Position numbers and translations under genes: made by a program. Shown in pieces: positions 46,901 to 57,235 of a stretch of DNA of 64,000 nucleotides. The DNA comes from Chelonoidis abingdonii (lineage: Eukaryota; Chordata; Testudines; Testudinidae). Position 1 is the first letter of the stretch; every line of letters starts with the position of its first letter. The notes under the pieces were generated by a model. It ran no database searches, was not told where the DNA came from, and saw nothing but the letters and a program-made list of their open reading frames with translations. The stretch spans positions 22,387,590-22,451,589 of the forward strand of contig NC_133778.1 in assembly GCF_003597395.2 (NCBI RefSeq). The letters are read 5' to 3'.

Positions 46901-47400
46901 TATAAAAACCCCACACCAGTGATGAAGGGGTAAAAGAGCTGCTGCAGGCAAGCCTGGCCCCACATGTTTTGCCCCTATCAATCACATCAAGGGCTTTAAT
47001 AACAGAAAGTCCCTGAAATTTGCTGGGCAGCTCCGGGGGAAATCAGACAGCAGCTTTACAGCTCCCAAAGGAGACCCCTGAAAGCTTTCAGGGGACCTGC
47101 CCGCAGGAAGGCTAGATACCAGCCCTCCCTGTGCTTACAAGGCAACTATGACTCTGGTTTACTGTCTGGGTAAGACAAGTTCAGCAAGCCCCATGACAAG
47201 CTGATTAGGCAGTTGGTGCTGTTACTTCTGTCCCTCTCAGGGTTAGAGAATCTAAGGACTTTTCAATGCCCGTTCAGCAGGAGGTGCCTGTTAGCAGCTT
47301 GAGAATGGTGACAAATGGAGAAAAATGGGCATTAGGTTTCCTCTGACATAAGGGGAGCTGGGAGAAAAAAGAAAAGACAGTTACTTCTAGCCACCTACCA
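43964..47400. other. No gene recognised
   Basis: About 3.4 kb of unique, AT-rich sequence with open frames under 95 residues. The part from about 47,000 may be the 5' untranslated region of the adjacent Gmr1-like element, but I see no LTR end or primer-binding site. Confidence 0.5.
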
Positions 47401-47456
47401 TCTAAGAAAGATGGACTCGGACAGGCCTCTGAAATGGTGGTCAGAAAGCCAACAGC

Positions 47457-48130
47457 TATGAGCCCCCTGCAGCAGCAACAACAGCTGCTACAACAATTAG
47501 CTACATAGCAGCAGCAACAGATGGTGCGGCAACAACAACGTCTGCTAAGGGAAATAATAGCAACAGTTAGTCTAACAAATATCTGTCTTCAAATTGACCC
47601 AGGGTGGCTGGGGGCCCCCAACAAATCTGACCACCTCAGCCCCACCCATAAAGATAAAGTTAGCAAAAATGGGTCCAGATCATGACACCAAGTCCTTCCT
47701 TATAGCATTGGAAAGGGAGGCTTGGGCAACCAAGTGGCTGCAGAAACATTGGGCCACCCTGCTTGGCCCCTTTCCTCACCAGACCCGCCTGGGCAGTGAA
47801 CTGAAAAATGGACTCAGTGGATGCACAGGACTACCCAGAAGTCAAAACAGCTATTCTCAACTAGTTAGCTATTATGGAAGAGATCCACCCCAGCACTTCC
47901 AAGAAGAGAAGTGCCCCTCAGGAGCATGACCCTGAGTGGTGCCCAGGGCTTGAGTGGACACTACTGGTGCTGGTCGAAGCCAGAATCCCAGACAGAGGTA
48001 CAAGTAGCTGAACGTGTGTTGGTGGAACAGTTCATACACACATACACTACCTGTTGAGGGAAGGGACTGGTTATTAAAACATTGCCCAGAGATGTTGGTG
48101 GAGGCCGTCCATTTTGTTGAAAATTATATT
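47457..48130 (+). pseudogene. Gag with polyglutamine and SCAN-like capsid
   Basis: The 5' part is rich in CAG/CAA codons (47,468-47,545), giving runs of Gln with one stop. After a frameshift a frame from about 47,650 reads KLAKMGPDHDTKSFLIALER and KHWATLLGPFP. A second shift brings MDAQDYPEVKTAILN (47,817-47,861). Near 48,000 the sequence gives VLVEQFIHTYTT. 'DYxxVKxAIL' and 'VxEQF(I/V)HxL' are hallmarks of the SCAN-like capsid domain of Gmr1-type gag, the probable source of the SCAN dimerisation domain of vertebrate zinc-finger proteins. Frameshifts and stops make it non-functional. Confidence 0.7.
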
Positions 48131-48545
48131 GCTTCAGATAGCGCTAGGAAACCATGTACAGAGAACAAGAGGACTTGACCAAACAGAGCCCAGGACCAGT
48201 CGAGGGGAAGGACCACCTTGGAGTGGGCGTCCAGAAACAGACTTGGAGCAGCAGGGAATGCCAGGGAGTCGGAACATTTTCCCAGGGTACCTGGAACACG
48301 ACGGTCATCCAGAAAGGGATTTCCTTGTGTGAAAACAGAGAATGTTAAATGCATTCGGAACACCAAATAGGGGGTCCCAAATGACTCCTCCAGTGAGAAC
48401 TGCAAACTCCTAAAACAGAGCCCAATGCTCCCGCAGCCTAATGGGTATGCTGCTCATGATGGGACAGACCCATATGGATTGTAATTATGGGTAAGTGTGG
48501 TCAGCTGAGACTTGATCTTGGAAGAATGGACCAGCCAAACTAGTG

Positions 48546-48792
48546 GTGTCCATACAAATCAATGGGAAAAAGGTCAACTGACTAGTAGACTACAGCTTTG
48601 AACAGACCCTGGTACGGGAACAACTAGTCAGACAAGAAGGTTCTAGTGTATACATGATGATGCAAAGCCTTACCCACCATGAAACATACAACTGACATTG
48701 GAGAGCTGTACAGCCAACCTTCTTGCCAGGTTGGCCCCTATTTAGCATACCTGCTTATGCTAGGCAGAGACTGGCAGTACTTACAAGAAGCG
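48546..48792 (+). pseudogene. Retroviral-type aspartic protease remnant
   Basis: One frame reads VSIQINGKKVN, a stop, LVDYSFEQTLVREQLV. A second, close to the end, reads YLLMLGRDWQYLQEALV. The first is the active-site strand (normally VDSGS) and the second the final strand and helix. VDSG has become VDYS, so the catalytic loop is altered. The Penelope-like pair inserted directly after it. Confidence 0.6.
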
Positions 48793-48794
48793 TT

Positions 48795-49012
48795 AGTATC
48801 AGAGGAGTAGCCGTGTTAGTCTGGATCTGTAAAAGCAGCAAAGAGTCCTGTGGCACCTTATAGACTAACAGATGTATTGGAGCATGGGCTTTCGTGGGTG
48901 AATACCCATGCATGCATCTGACGAAGTGGGTATTCACCCAAGAAAGCTCATGCTCCAATACTTCTGTTAGTCTATAAGGTGCTACAGGACTCTTTGCTGC
49001 TTTTACTGTCCT
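48795..49012. mobile_element. Inverted pair of Penelope-like tails forming a hairpin
   Basis: The left copy is on the minus strand and the right copy on the plus strand. Arms 48,829-48,907 and 48,928-49,006 are each 79 bases and match at 75 of 79 positions when one is reverse-complemented; the loop is 20 bases. Each arm has 'gcaaagagtcctgt.gcacc' and 'gctttcgtgggtgaataccc' or its partner, matching the tail at 14,700-14,793 in structure. The left copy extends further (to 'ggagtagccgtgttagtctgg'). Confidence 0.85.
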
Positions 49013-49019
49013 ATAAAAG

Positions 49020-50136
49020 ACCATCCCCTTTTGGCAGTCAGAGACAAGGGGTAGATGAACAACCTGACCCTAAGGAAGGGCAGTGTGGGAATCCACTGCC
49101 TCAGGTCTTGATGATGATAGAGACCGATGACCCTAGCACCAACATTCTTGCCTGGAACACTGATTCATATGACAACAGTGAGCTTCGCTGAGCCTGTGAC
49201 AAATGGCGAACCACTGAAACCCGAACTGCTGAGTCAGGGCCTCTTTTTGGACTCTGGGGTGAGTGGATATACCATGTTAAGCGAGAAAAGCAGATGAACG
49301 AAGTCAGACCCCAATTTCTGGTTCCCTACCATTTATAAGTGTAAGGTGATGAGGCCAATCTATGAGATACCACGGGCAGAGCACCCAGGGAAGGAAAAAA
49401 CTCTCAACCAAATTGGCACCCATTTTTATTGGCCTGGTATCCATAAAGATGTGAGTGGCTGTTGTAGTTCCTGACCAGGTCATCAGTTGACAGCCCTCAG
49501 GGAATCCCCATGGGACCTTTCATGCCACTTCCTGTCATGGATATACTTTCTTAAAGGAGAGGGATAGACTTGGTGGGACCCTGGATCCAGCACATTTTAG
49601 TCATCCCAGATGATGCCACATGATAATTCCAGGTCATTCTATTAGGATCAACTAACACAGCCACCATAGCAAATGAACTGCTGAAACTGTTTTCTCAGTT
49701 GGAAATCCCTAAAGAAATCCTGACAGATCAAGGCTCTAATTTCATATGCCAGTTGGTGAAGGAACAATACAACCTATTGAAAGCTAAAACACTGTGAACA
49801 TTAGTTTACCATCCACAAATGGATGGCCTGGTAAAACTTTTAAATCAAACTTTAAGAGAAATGTTGAGAAATTTTGTGAATGTGGACTCCCAACATTGGG
49901 AGCAACTATTCACCCCTCTGCTATTCACCAACAGTCCTCCATGGGCTTTTCACCTTTCAAGCTCTGGTACGGAAGACAACCCAATGGCACTCTAGACCTA
50001 CTGCGAGTATCCTGGAAAATACTGTACCCTCTGTGGTCATTCATGATCTCGTACATTCTCCAGTTATGGAGACAACTTAAAGAACTGGAAGCGTTTGCCA
50101 GGGAAAACCTTTTGCAGGCTCAACACAAACATAAGA
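49020..50136 (+). pseudogene. Integrase of Gmr1-like element
   Basis: From about 49,375 frames read EHPGKEKTLNQIGTHFYWPG and IHKDVSGCC, a decayed H2C2 zinc-binding region. Next are MDIPF, GIDLVGPWIQHILVIPDDAT (DDE core, first D kept), EIPKEILTDQGSNF (second D kept), YHPQMDGLVKLLNQTLREML and FVNVDSQHWEQL. The third catalytic residue, the E of GLVERF, is K here. One stop (near 49,795) and several frameshifts occur. Similarity to the integrase at 16.7-17.45 kb is clear, but the two are different copies. Confidence 0.85.
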
Positions 50137-50385
50137 GTACAAGAATGGCCGTACTGGGTCAGACCAAAGGTCCCTCTAGCCCAGTGTCCTTTTTTCTGAC
50201 AGTAGCCCATGCCAGATGCTTCAGAAAGGATGAACAAAACAGGAAAAATTATTGAGTGATTCATCCCTTGTTGTCCAGTCCCAGCTTCTAGCACTCAGAG
50301 ATTTAGGGACATCCAGAGGAAAGGGGTTGTGTTCCTGATCATCTTGGCTAATAGCTTTTGGTGGACCTATCCTCCATGAACTTAC
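50127..50385 (-). mobile_element. CR1 LINE 3' end, part 1 (split by LTR)
   Basis: 'aagaatggccgtactgggtcagaccaaaggtcc', 'ccagcttctagcactcagag' and 'tggacctatcctccatgaa' are the reverse complement of the CR1 tail at 26,869-27,125. The element continues at 51,062 after the solo LTR. Its 3' end cuts the Gmr1 integrase. Confidence 0.85.
50382..50385. repeat. Target-site duplication TTAC (left)
   Basis: TTAC at 50,382-50,385 is repeated at 51,058-51,061 on the other side of the LTR, a 4-bp duplication. Confidence 0.8.
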
Positions 50386-51057
50386 TGTGACAAAGTTCCT
50401 CCTCTACCTTGGTGGGTCCTGCGCTTATTGGCAGATTTATTCACCTCAGTGATCTTCCCTTCTTGTGGAACCCACAGTCTGGGTCAGCTCCTCCTGTGTC
50501 TGATCAGGAGTTGGGTGGTTTGGGGGGAACCCGGGCCCACCCTCTACTCTGGGTTCCAGCCCAGGGCCCTGTGGATCGCAGCTGTCTATAGTGCCTCCTG
50601 TAACAGCTGCATGACAGATACAACTCCCTGGGCTACTTCCCCATGGCCTCCTCCAAACACCTTCTTTATCATCACCACAGGACCTTCCTCCTGGTGTCTG
50701 ATAACGCTTGTCCTCCTCAATCCTCCAGCAGTACACTCTCTCACTCTCAGCTCCTTGCCTTCTTGCTCCCAGCTCCTCACACACGCTCCTTCTCCTCTGG
50801 CTCCTCCCTGCCTGACTGGAGTGAGCTCCTTTTTAAAACCAGGTGCCCTGATTAGCCTGCCTTGATTGGCTGCAGGTGTTCTAATTAAAGCAGCTATCTC
50901 TACTGCCTTCTAGAAAGATCTTAATTGGCTCCAGGTGCCTTGACTAACCTGGAGCAACTGCCATTTGGTTACCAGGGTACTAGGGATTTGTTTAGCCTGG
51001 GGCTAACAAGCTGTTTCTCAGTACTTTACTGTAGCCATCTGGCCTTGCCCGATCACA
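50386..51057. mobile_element. Solo LTR, 672 bp, with TTAC duplications
   Basis: The segment starts TGTGACAAAGTTCC and ends GATCACA, thus TG...CA. It is flanked by TTAC on both sides, and the CR1 sequence resumes in register after it. It is a solo LTR, the product of recombination between the two LTRs of a full element. It has a TTTTTAAAA stretch near 50,829 that could be a TATA-like core. A 4-bp duplication is compatible with Ty3/gypsy. The 112- and 145-residue open frames inside are chance. Which internal family it belonged to is unknown. Confidence 0.9.
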
Positions 51058-51061
51058 TTAC

Positions 51062-51150
51062 CTAATTCTTTTTTTAACACAATTATATTTTTTGGCATTC
51101 ACAATATCCCCTGGTAATGAGTTCCACAGGTTGACTGTGTGTTGTGTGAT
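51062..51150 (-). mobile_element. CR1 LINE 3' end, part 2
   Basis: 'ctaattctttttttaacac', 'ggcattcacaatatcccctgg' and 'gagttccacaggttgactgtg' continue the CR1 interrupted at 50,385. It fades after 'gttgtgtgattg' near 51,150. Confidence 0.8.
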
Positions 51151-53189
51151 TGTTTATTACATGTAACTAACAAAACTAGAATTGGTGCCTTGCCTCTTTA
51201 AAGACAAAACCAAAGAAACAAACCAAAGTCTTGAGACACGAGTATGTACAAGATGGGAAAAAAGATTAAATTTATTTTAGCTTGGCGAACAGAGTTAGGA
51301 CTTTCTCAGTATCAAGGTTTTCCAGCCCACAGGCATCTCCCACTTTCTCCTTGAGCCCATCACTCTGGTTCCTTTTGAAGGAGACTGAGCAAAGTCACTG
51401 ATCTCCCACAGCTGATCCTGCCCTAGGAGATTGCAGATCCCTGCAACAAGGGCAAGGAGCTGATGTCTTCTTGTAGAGAATGGTTAACTTTTTTCTCACT
51501 TCTACATGATAGGTAGATTTGGATTTGGAGTCCAGTGTGAATTGGCTGAAATTCTAAGAGTTCAGCTCTGGAGTTCCAGGTTGTTTACTATGTCTCCAGT
51601 GAACTTAGCACAAGATTCATATTGTTATGAATGTTACTTTTAGGGATGGGAAGACCATTAAAAAGGTTCATTTCAGCTAGGTTAAGCATTTTGTATTGGG
51701 ATATTTATCTGAAGTTTTCCTGAATTGTCCAAATTTCATGGGTCTTCAAAACGTGAGAGACCAGATTCCCCTCCCATGGGACTTCTGGTAGTTTCTGCTT
51801 CTAGTTAGACCAGAAATAGCCCAAGAACATCCTTTTCCTTACAGCACATTGGCCTTTCCAGGCCTAGCTGGGACCTAGAGAGCCATAGGAGAAAAAGTTA
51901 ACTGAACTATTTTCGGACATAACCAAAGGTTTGGCTAATGCTGGGGTCAGATTGTGATGGGACAAGGGAGAGGGTTTATTACACTATCCAAGCCAGTTGG
52001 TTAGGTACCTTACAAAGGAGTTTCCCTTCAGAGTGATGGTAACTCCCCTGATGTTCTGCACATCAGTCTAGTTACTCACAGTCACACTGCAATGTTAGAT
52101 TGATTCCTATTTATACTTTAGATCCTCTTTATCTCCAAAACAAGGACTCTCTGTATTTCTTCACACAAACTGAAGTTTACTTCACCTCCCACTCCCCCCC
52201 ATACCAACCAGAGGACCTTCGTAGGGGTAAGATTACAAAGGCCTGCAGCTCCTATGTTGAATGGAATATAAGATAGATTAACATAAAGTAATTGTTTAGA
52301 CACAGTAAAGTCTGAAAGGTTTAAGTGGATTGAAACTGAAGACAGAGAGGGGTTTCCGAGCCTTTGTAGCTAGAAGAAGGATGTCACTCAAATTAAAAAT
52401 GGCAATAATACAGTGTGCCTATCTGGTAGAAGCAAGTGCTCTTGTAGAAATGAATTCAGTACAAGAGGAGGTGGAACAGTGTTCTAATGCAAGTTCTATA
52501 AAATCCATTGCAATATGCACGTGTGATGGCAGACAATAGGAATGGCAATAGGTATCCCCAGAGAGATTATATTAGGATTGGATTGATAGTACCTGACTGT
52601 ATGTGGCTGAGAGAAATATTATTATTAAGCATTCGTGCTCTCCGCATTTCTCACATGTGACTTCATCCTGGGTCAGTTACATATAACAGGTCAAATTCAA
52701 TGTGCGCCAAAAATGTTTACACCACTGCTCACAACCATATATTTTACTTATGCCATGTGGTCAGGAGAAAGTTATTTTGGAAAGTATTTTTCAGAATGTA
52801 TTGGTTTAAAATGTTTGTTTCTTTAATAGTTAAGGGACTGGATTCGTCCCTGTGTTAAAAACCGTTTGTCAAAGAGGTGGGGCGGTGTGGGGGAGAAAGG
52901 AAAACGTCAGGGAGCTAGTAATGACTGACTGATTCTCAAACAGCCTCGATCCCAGATCTGGCATAATTTAGGCCTGGTCTACAAAGTTTCATCAATAATT
53001 TATAGGTGCAATCTAAACCAGTCTGAGTCGTCTCTCTTTCCCATCCTTGCTGGAAGAATGGTCAACAAGGCAGTTTGGACAGAGTCTGGCTTAGGAGCTG
53101 CTGCAGTGAAGACAGTGACTCTCTCTCCCTATATATATGTGTGCGTGTATATGCATATATCCACATAGCACTAGATCTGGTTGGACACT
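51151..53189. other. No gene recognised
   Basis: I found no continuation of the Gmr1 element after the CR1. Unique sequence with short open frames; 53,128-53,158 has a TA/TG-rich stretch. Confidence 0.55.
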
Positions 53190-53400
53190 AGTATTTTTCT
53201 ATGAAAAAACAGGAGGCAAATATTTTTTTCATAAACTGTATGTGGACATTTTCTGGTTTTTGACAAACAAACAAAAAAGACCTACTAACATTTTTGAGGT
53301 TTCAATTATTTTCACTTTTTGAAAAGCAAAAAACTTGAGGTGATTTTTGGTTTTCTATTGAAAGAGAAAATTTTCTGTGAAATTTGCCTTTCCTAAATTT
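53190..53400. repeat. AT-rich AAAATTTT-type repeat
   Basis: 'tatttttctatgaaaaaac', 'gacattttctggtttttgac' and 'gaaagagaaaattttctgtgaaa' form a self-complementary AT-rich block similar to those at 4.74 and 36.87 kb. Confidence 0.4.
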
Positions 53401-53574
53401 TGAGTGCTTTAGTGTTGCTAAATAACATTCTTTTGGCGTAGTTTTGTGTGTTTGTGTGTGTGTGGATATCATCAGAGTGACAATAGGATGGAGAGTTGCT
53501 GTTTGAAGGGAAAATGTGGGATCGAGAGAGAATGAAAAGGAAAATTTAGTCAGTTTTATTATATTTCTATATAT

Positions 53575-53876
53575 AAGGTTGTTACAAGGAAGGGCAAAAA
53601 TTGTTCTCATTAATGTCTAAGAATAGGACAAGAAGCAATGGGCTTAAATTGCAGCAAGGGAGGTTTAGGAAAAGCTTCCTGTCAGGGTAGTTAAGCACTG
53701 GAACAAATTGCTTAGGGAAGTTGTGGAATCTGTCATTGAAGGTTTTTAAGAGCAGGTTAGACAAACACCTGTCAGGAATGGTCTAGTTTTTACTTAGTCC
53801 TGCCTTGAATGCAGGGGACTGGACTAGATAATCTCTCGAGGTCCCTTCCAGTCCTCTGATTCTCTGATTCTATCTA
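53575..53876 (+). mobile_element. CR1 LINE 3' end, second subfamily
   Basis: 'gaataggacaagaagcaatgggcttaaattgcagcaagg', 'gttaagcactggaacaaattgctta', 'gcaggttagacaaacacctgtcagg' and 'tctcgaggtcccttccagtcct', ending in 'gattctctgattctat', the CR1 terminal octamer-like repeat. Truncated at the 5' end as usual for CR1. Its tail differs from that at 26.87 kb, so two CR1 subfamilies are present. Confidence 0.92.
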
Positions 53877-55300
53877 TAATCGAAAGCAATGAGGGATGGG
53901 CAAGGCTGGATAGGAACATTATAGGATGTAAATGTATTGAGAGAAAATTCTGTCAGTATCTCTCTTCTAGATACTACCTGAGAGATGTCATAATGAGAGG
54001 AGCAAGGACTTACACCATGGAGCACCTGGCATACATATAACATACCCGAGTAACTGTGTGACCTTACTAGGCCTTCACCTTAATTTTTCCCAACTTCTCC
54101 ATCTTACACTCAGACCCATCGTTTCTTGTAAACCCTTGTTGCTCTTTTAGGCAGGGACCATACCTGGAAAGTGCCCACCTGACTGTGGGTATTGAATAAA
54201 TTTGATAATGGTAATACTGATATGTATATAGAGAGAGTAGATCTTTATCCACAGCACTGTGTACAGTAAGTATACAGTGGGTATAAGAGCATTCAAGGAG
54301 GAATAAAGCTGAATTATCTCATGTTCCACAAATGAATCTTTTACTCTTACTGGACTGAATACATTCTCCTCAAACACAGGAAGGTGGTGTTAGCCCCTGC
54401 TGTTGTCAGCAACAATCCTCATCGAAGAATGAACCAAACTGAAGAGATAACAGAAAATTGTCTCTCTTGTTCCCCATCCCTCCTCTTCTGAATGAGCTGT
54501 TAAAAGACCAAGGCAAGCTGTTGTAGAGCTACCACAAAAAACAAAGAGCTCTCGGCTCAGGGTGTGTCCAATGGGTTGGCATAGAGTGGCAGCCCCCACA
54601 TGGAAAAGTTCTGTCACCCCATCTGAGATATCACTTAACCGTGGCAGCTCTCCAGAGGCAGAATGGGTCCCACCTGTTTGCAATGTGTTTAGCTATTAAT
54701 ATTTATATAGTAGTTCAGGGGATTAAAAAAAAAAAAGGATAAAATCCATCAAATTGTATGTCATCTTTGGTGCTTTAAAAAAAAAATCCTTGCAGTAGGG
54801 GGAGGAAGGAGTGATCCAGTTTCTTGCCTGCACAGGAAGAAATTCTGCTGCACCCCACCCCCCAATGTTCAATCCTGGAAATAGCTCTCCACAAAGCATG
54901 TGGCATCTGTGTACTGAGCCCCATATACCTACTAATACTCCATCTAGGCCCAGTCCTGAGAGGTGCTGGGTGCTAACGAGAGGGGAGCACTGTCAGGACC
55001 TCAAAGGATTGGGTCTGCAGTGACAAAGTGATCTGACCAGTGAAGCTAGAAGAGAATTGTGCAACACACAACCCAGGAAGGGGGGAGTAATGTGAAATGG
55101 TAACAGAAGAAAATACTGAAAGAGAGGAAGGGTGGTTATGCTCTGTCTGAATCATCAAGTATGTGCAGTAAAAGGCCCTTTTTACTCTGCAGCAAGCCCT
55201 ACCAAACTGCACAAGGTGTTCAAGTTCCGGTGGCTGACTGAAAATTCAGCAGCAGCCTTAGGTAAGTTAAAAAGGAGAGGTATGTAATGAATTAAATATT
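53877..55300. other. No gene recognised
   Basis: Unique sequence with A runs near 54,727 and 54,777. No exon or named repeat. Confidence 0.6.
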
Positions 55301-55302
55301 CA

Positions 55303-55545
55303 GCATGGGAGATCGAGGTTCAGTTCCCAACTCTGGCATTGACTTCCTATGGAACCTTGGGTAAGTCCTGCAATCTGTGTTTCAGTCCTCCATCTGCATA
55401 ATGGGAATAATAATAACCCTTTGTCTTTTCTATTTACAGATGCTTTGGGGTAGGGACTGTCTCTTAATGTGGGTATGTACAGTGTCTGCTCCAGCGGGGC
55501 CCCAGTCTCACCCCTATAATACAAATAATGGGTATTAATAACCTA
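55303..55545 (+). mobile_element. MIR-type CORE-SINE with tail
   Basis: B box 'ggttcagttcccaactctgg', core 'ggaaccttgggtaagtcctgcaatctgtgtttcagt' and 'atctgcataatggga', then tail 'ggggtagggactgtctctta' and 'gtatgtacagtgtctgctccagcggggcccc'. Confidence 0.85.
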
Positions 55546-55562
55546 TTGACTTCCATACTCCG

Positions 55563-55650
55563 TTGACTTTGTTTGTACAATGCCTAACGTAATAGGGTTT
55601 CGATCTAGGTTGGTGCCTCTAGATAGCTAAGCAAAACAAATAGTAACAAT
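55563..55650 (+). mobile_element. CORE-SINE 3' tail
   Basis: 'tttgtttgtacaatgcctaacgtaatagggtttcgatctaggttggtgcctctag' is a second SINE tail directly after the previous copy, perhaps a separate insertion. Confidence 0.7.
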
Positions 55651-56999
55651 GTAAGTTGTTTGGTGGCACCATGACAGATATTTGAACCAATCAGGTACTT
55701 TTGTCTGAGTCTATTTAAGATGCATAGAAACAAGAATGCAGAGCTCATGCTACATCTGAAATCTGAAGATAGATAATATACCATGCTGGCAAAAGACCAT
55801 AAATACTTTAGTAACCCATCAAAACTATACATTAGACAAATGCCTTGATTCTTTTGTATTAATACAATTTTATTTTTTTTCTAGTTGAGGAGAATCTAAC
55901 ATTCCAATTTAATGTTCTGATTAATGAGCGTAAACAATGCTTTTAAGATACCTTTTACCTGTGTATAATCAAGCTATCTAGCCACCAGTAACTGCAAATG
56001 TCACAGATTTCAATGGTCTCTTTGGGACTTTTAATCTGTTTGCTTTTTTAAAGGAGGTGATTTTATTTTTACATTAAGGAAGCATTAGCATCATTAAATG
56101 GGCTCCCACTTTATGATAACTGCAAATGTCACATTGATCCAGAAAGATAAGAAAATGTGCTCATCTTTGGAACAATATCCAAAGCAAGAGCAGGCAACCC
56201 ACACTATTTGCATTAAAAAACAAATTGTATAAATGCAGAAGATTGATGTGCCATCTGTTCATGTCCTTCACTTTTCTGGCTCCGCTGTGTTGAGATATTT
56301 TTATGGAATAGTTACGTTTATTATTTTGAAAATGAGCCACAGGTTAAAAAAGTTTATGATGGGTAATATAAGTTGAAGATACCAGTTTACTGTATTTCAG
56401 GTATAAAAGCTGGTATAAAAATTAAACTCTCTGCTATCAAATGAACTACAGTGTTCTGGTTTAAATGCTAGGATCCTGGTAAAGTACTTACCTGCAATAC
56501 TAAGAGTTTAAGAAATGGATCAAAACTATCTAACAAATCTATTGTACTTCTCAGTAACCAGAGGGGAATCCAGGAAAGCACAATGTTTAAGAAAGTTACT
56601 GGCTTGCTTTTCCACACCCAGGTAAATGATCTGGGTGGAGTTCATGTAAACAAGGGGATACACGTTACATTTTTAAACAAAACATGCTCTTAAGCTTGAG
56701 TTACTGTTGTGAATAGATCATTGAGTTGCAAAAATTAATTGTTAGAATGTTAGTATTTAAAAAAAATGAAACTGAGATTGAAAATAAAACTGAAACAGTC
56801 ACTGAAAAAGTATAACTGCAGAAAGTTTAGCAATACGTTCTTAAGAGAATATACCAATATCTCTTACACTCCTTGCTTGTTCTCTGCTTAATAGTAGTTG
56901 ATCACCAATAACTTCCACATTAAATGTCTTCCCTTTTGCCTGTGTTAATTATAATAGTATGGTTTTTTTGTTGTGTGATTGTATTTATTTATTTGCATT
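55651..56999. other. No gene recognised; AT-rich
   Basis: No identifiable repeat or exon across about 1.3 kb, which is unusually repeat-free for this window. It could hold conserved non-coding sequence, but I cannot test that by eye. Confidence 0.5.
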
Positions 57000-57235
57000 C
57001 TAGTACCTAGAAGGCCCAGCTGAGGTTCTGGCTCCATTGAAGTAGCCAGTGTACCTACAAATAATAAGACACAGATCCTGCCCCAGAAAATTTACAGTTT
57101 ATATAGACAAGATGGCTAAAGGATGGGGAAAGAGGAAGTAGTATTATCCCCTTTGTGCTGATGGGGAACTGAATCACAGGGCCCAAAGTCACACACGAAG
57201 TCTATGGCCAGGCTGGGCACTGCTGGGGAGGATTA
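57000..57235 (-). mobile_element. MIR-type CORE-SINE
   Basis: On the plus strand 'tagtacctagaaggcccagctgaggttctgg', 'gatcctgccccagaaaatttacagtt', 'tattatcccctttgtgctgatggggaactga' and 'cccaaagtcacacacgaagt' are the reversed tail, then the core, of the SINE. Confidence 0.75.

Larger units (their letters stand above)
47440..50136 (+). mobile_element. Gmr1-like Ty3/gypsy retrotransposon fragment
   Basis: Plus-strand order: gag with polyglutamine and SCAN-like capsid (47,457-48,130), protease (48,546-48,792) and integrase (49,300-50,136). The distance from protease to integrase is about 0.5 kb once the Penelope insertion is removed, too short for a reverse transcriptase and RNase H. This fits the Gmr1 layout, though a deletion could also give it. 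The part after integrase is cut off by a CR1. No LTR belonging to this copy was identified. Confidence 0.8.

Noticed and set aside
47468..47545. CAG/CAA-rich tract as a trinucleotide-expansion locus
   Set aside because: The codons are mixed and the tract is the polyglutamine part of the Gmr1-like gag, with a stop inside it.
50428..50865. 145-residue open frame on the plus strand, with a 112-residue one opposite
   Set aside because: It lies wholly inside the solo LTR, is proline/serine/leucine-rich from base composition, and has no domain.
55651..57000. Host exon in the repeat-free interval
   Set aside because: No open frame above chance length bounded by plausible splice sites could be found by eye.
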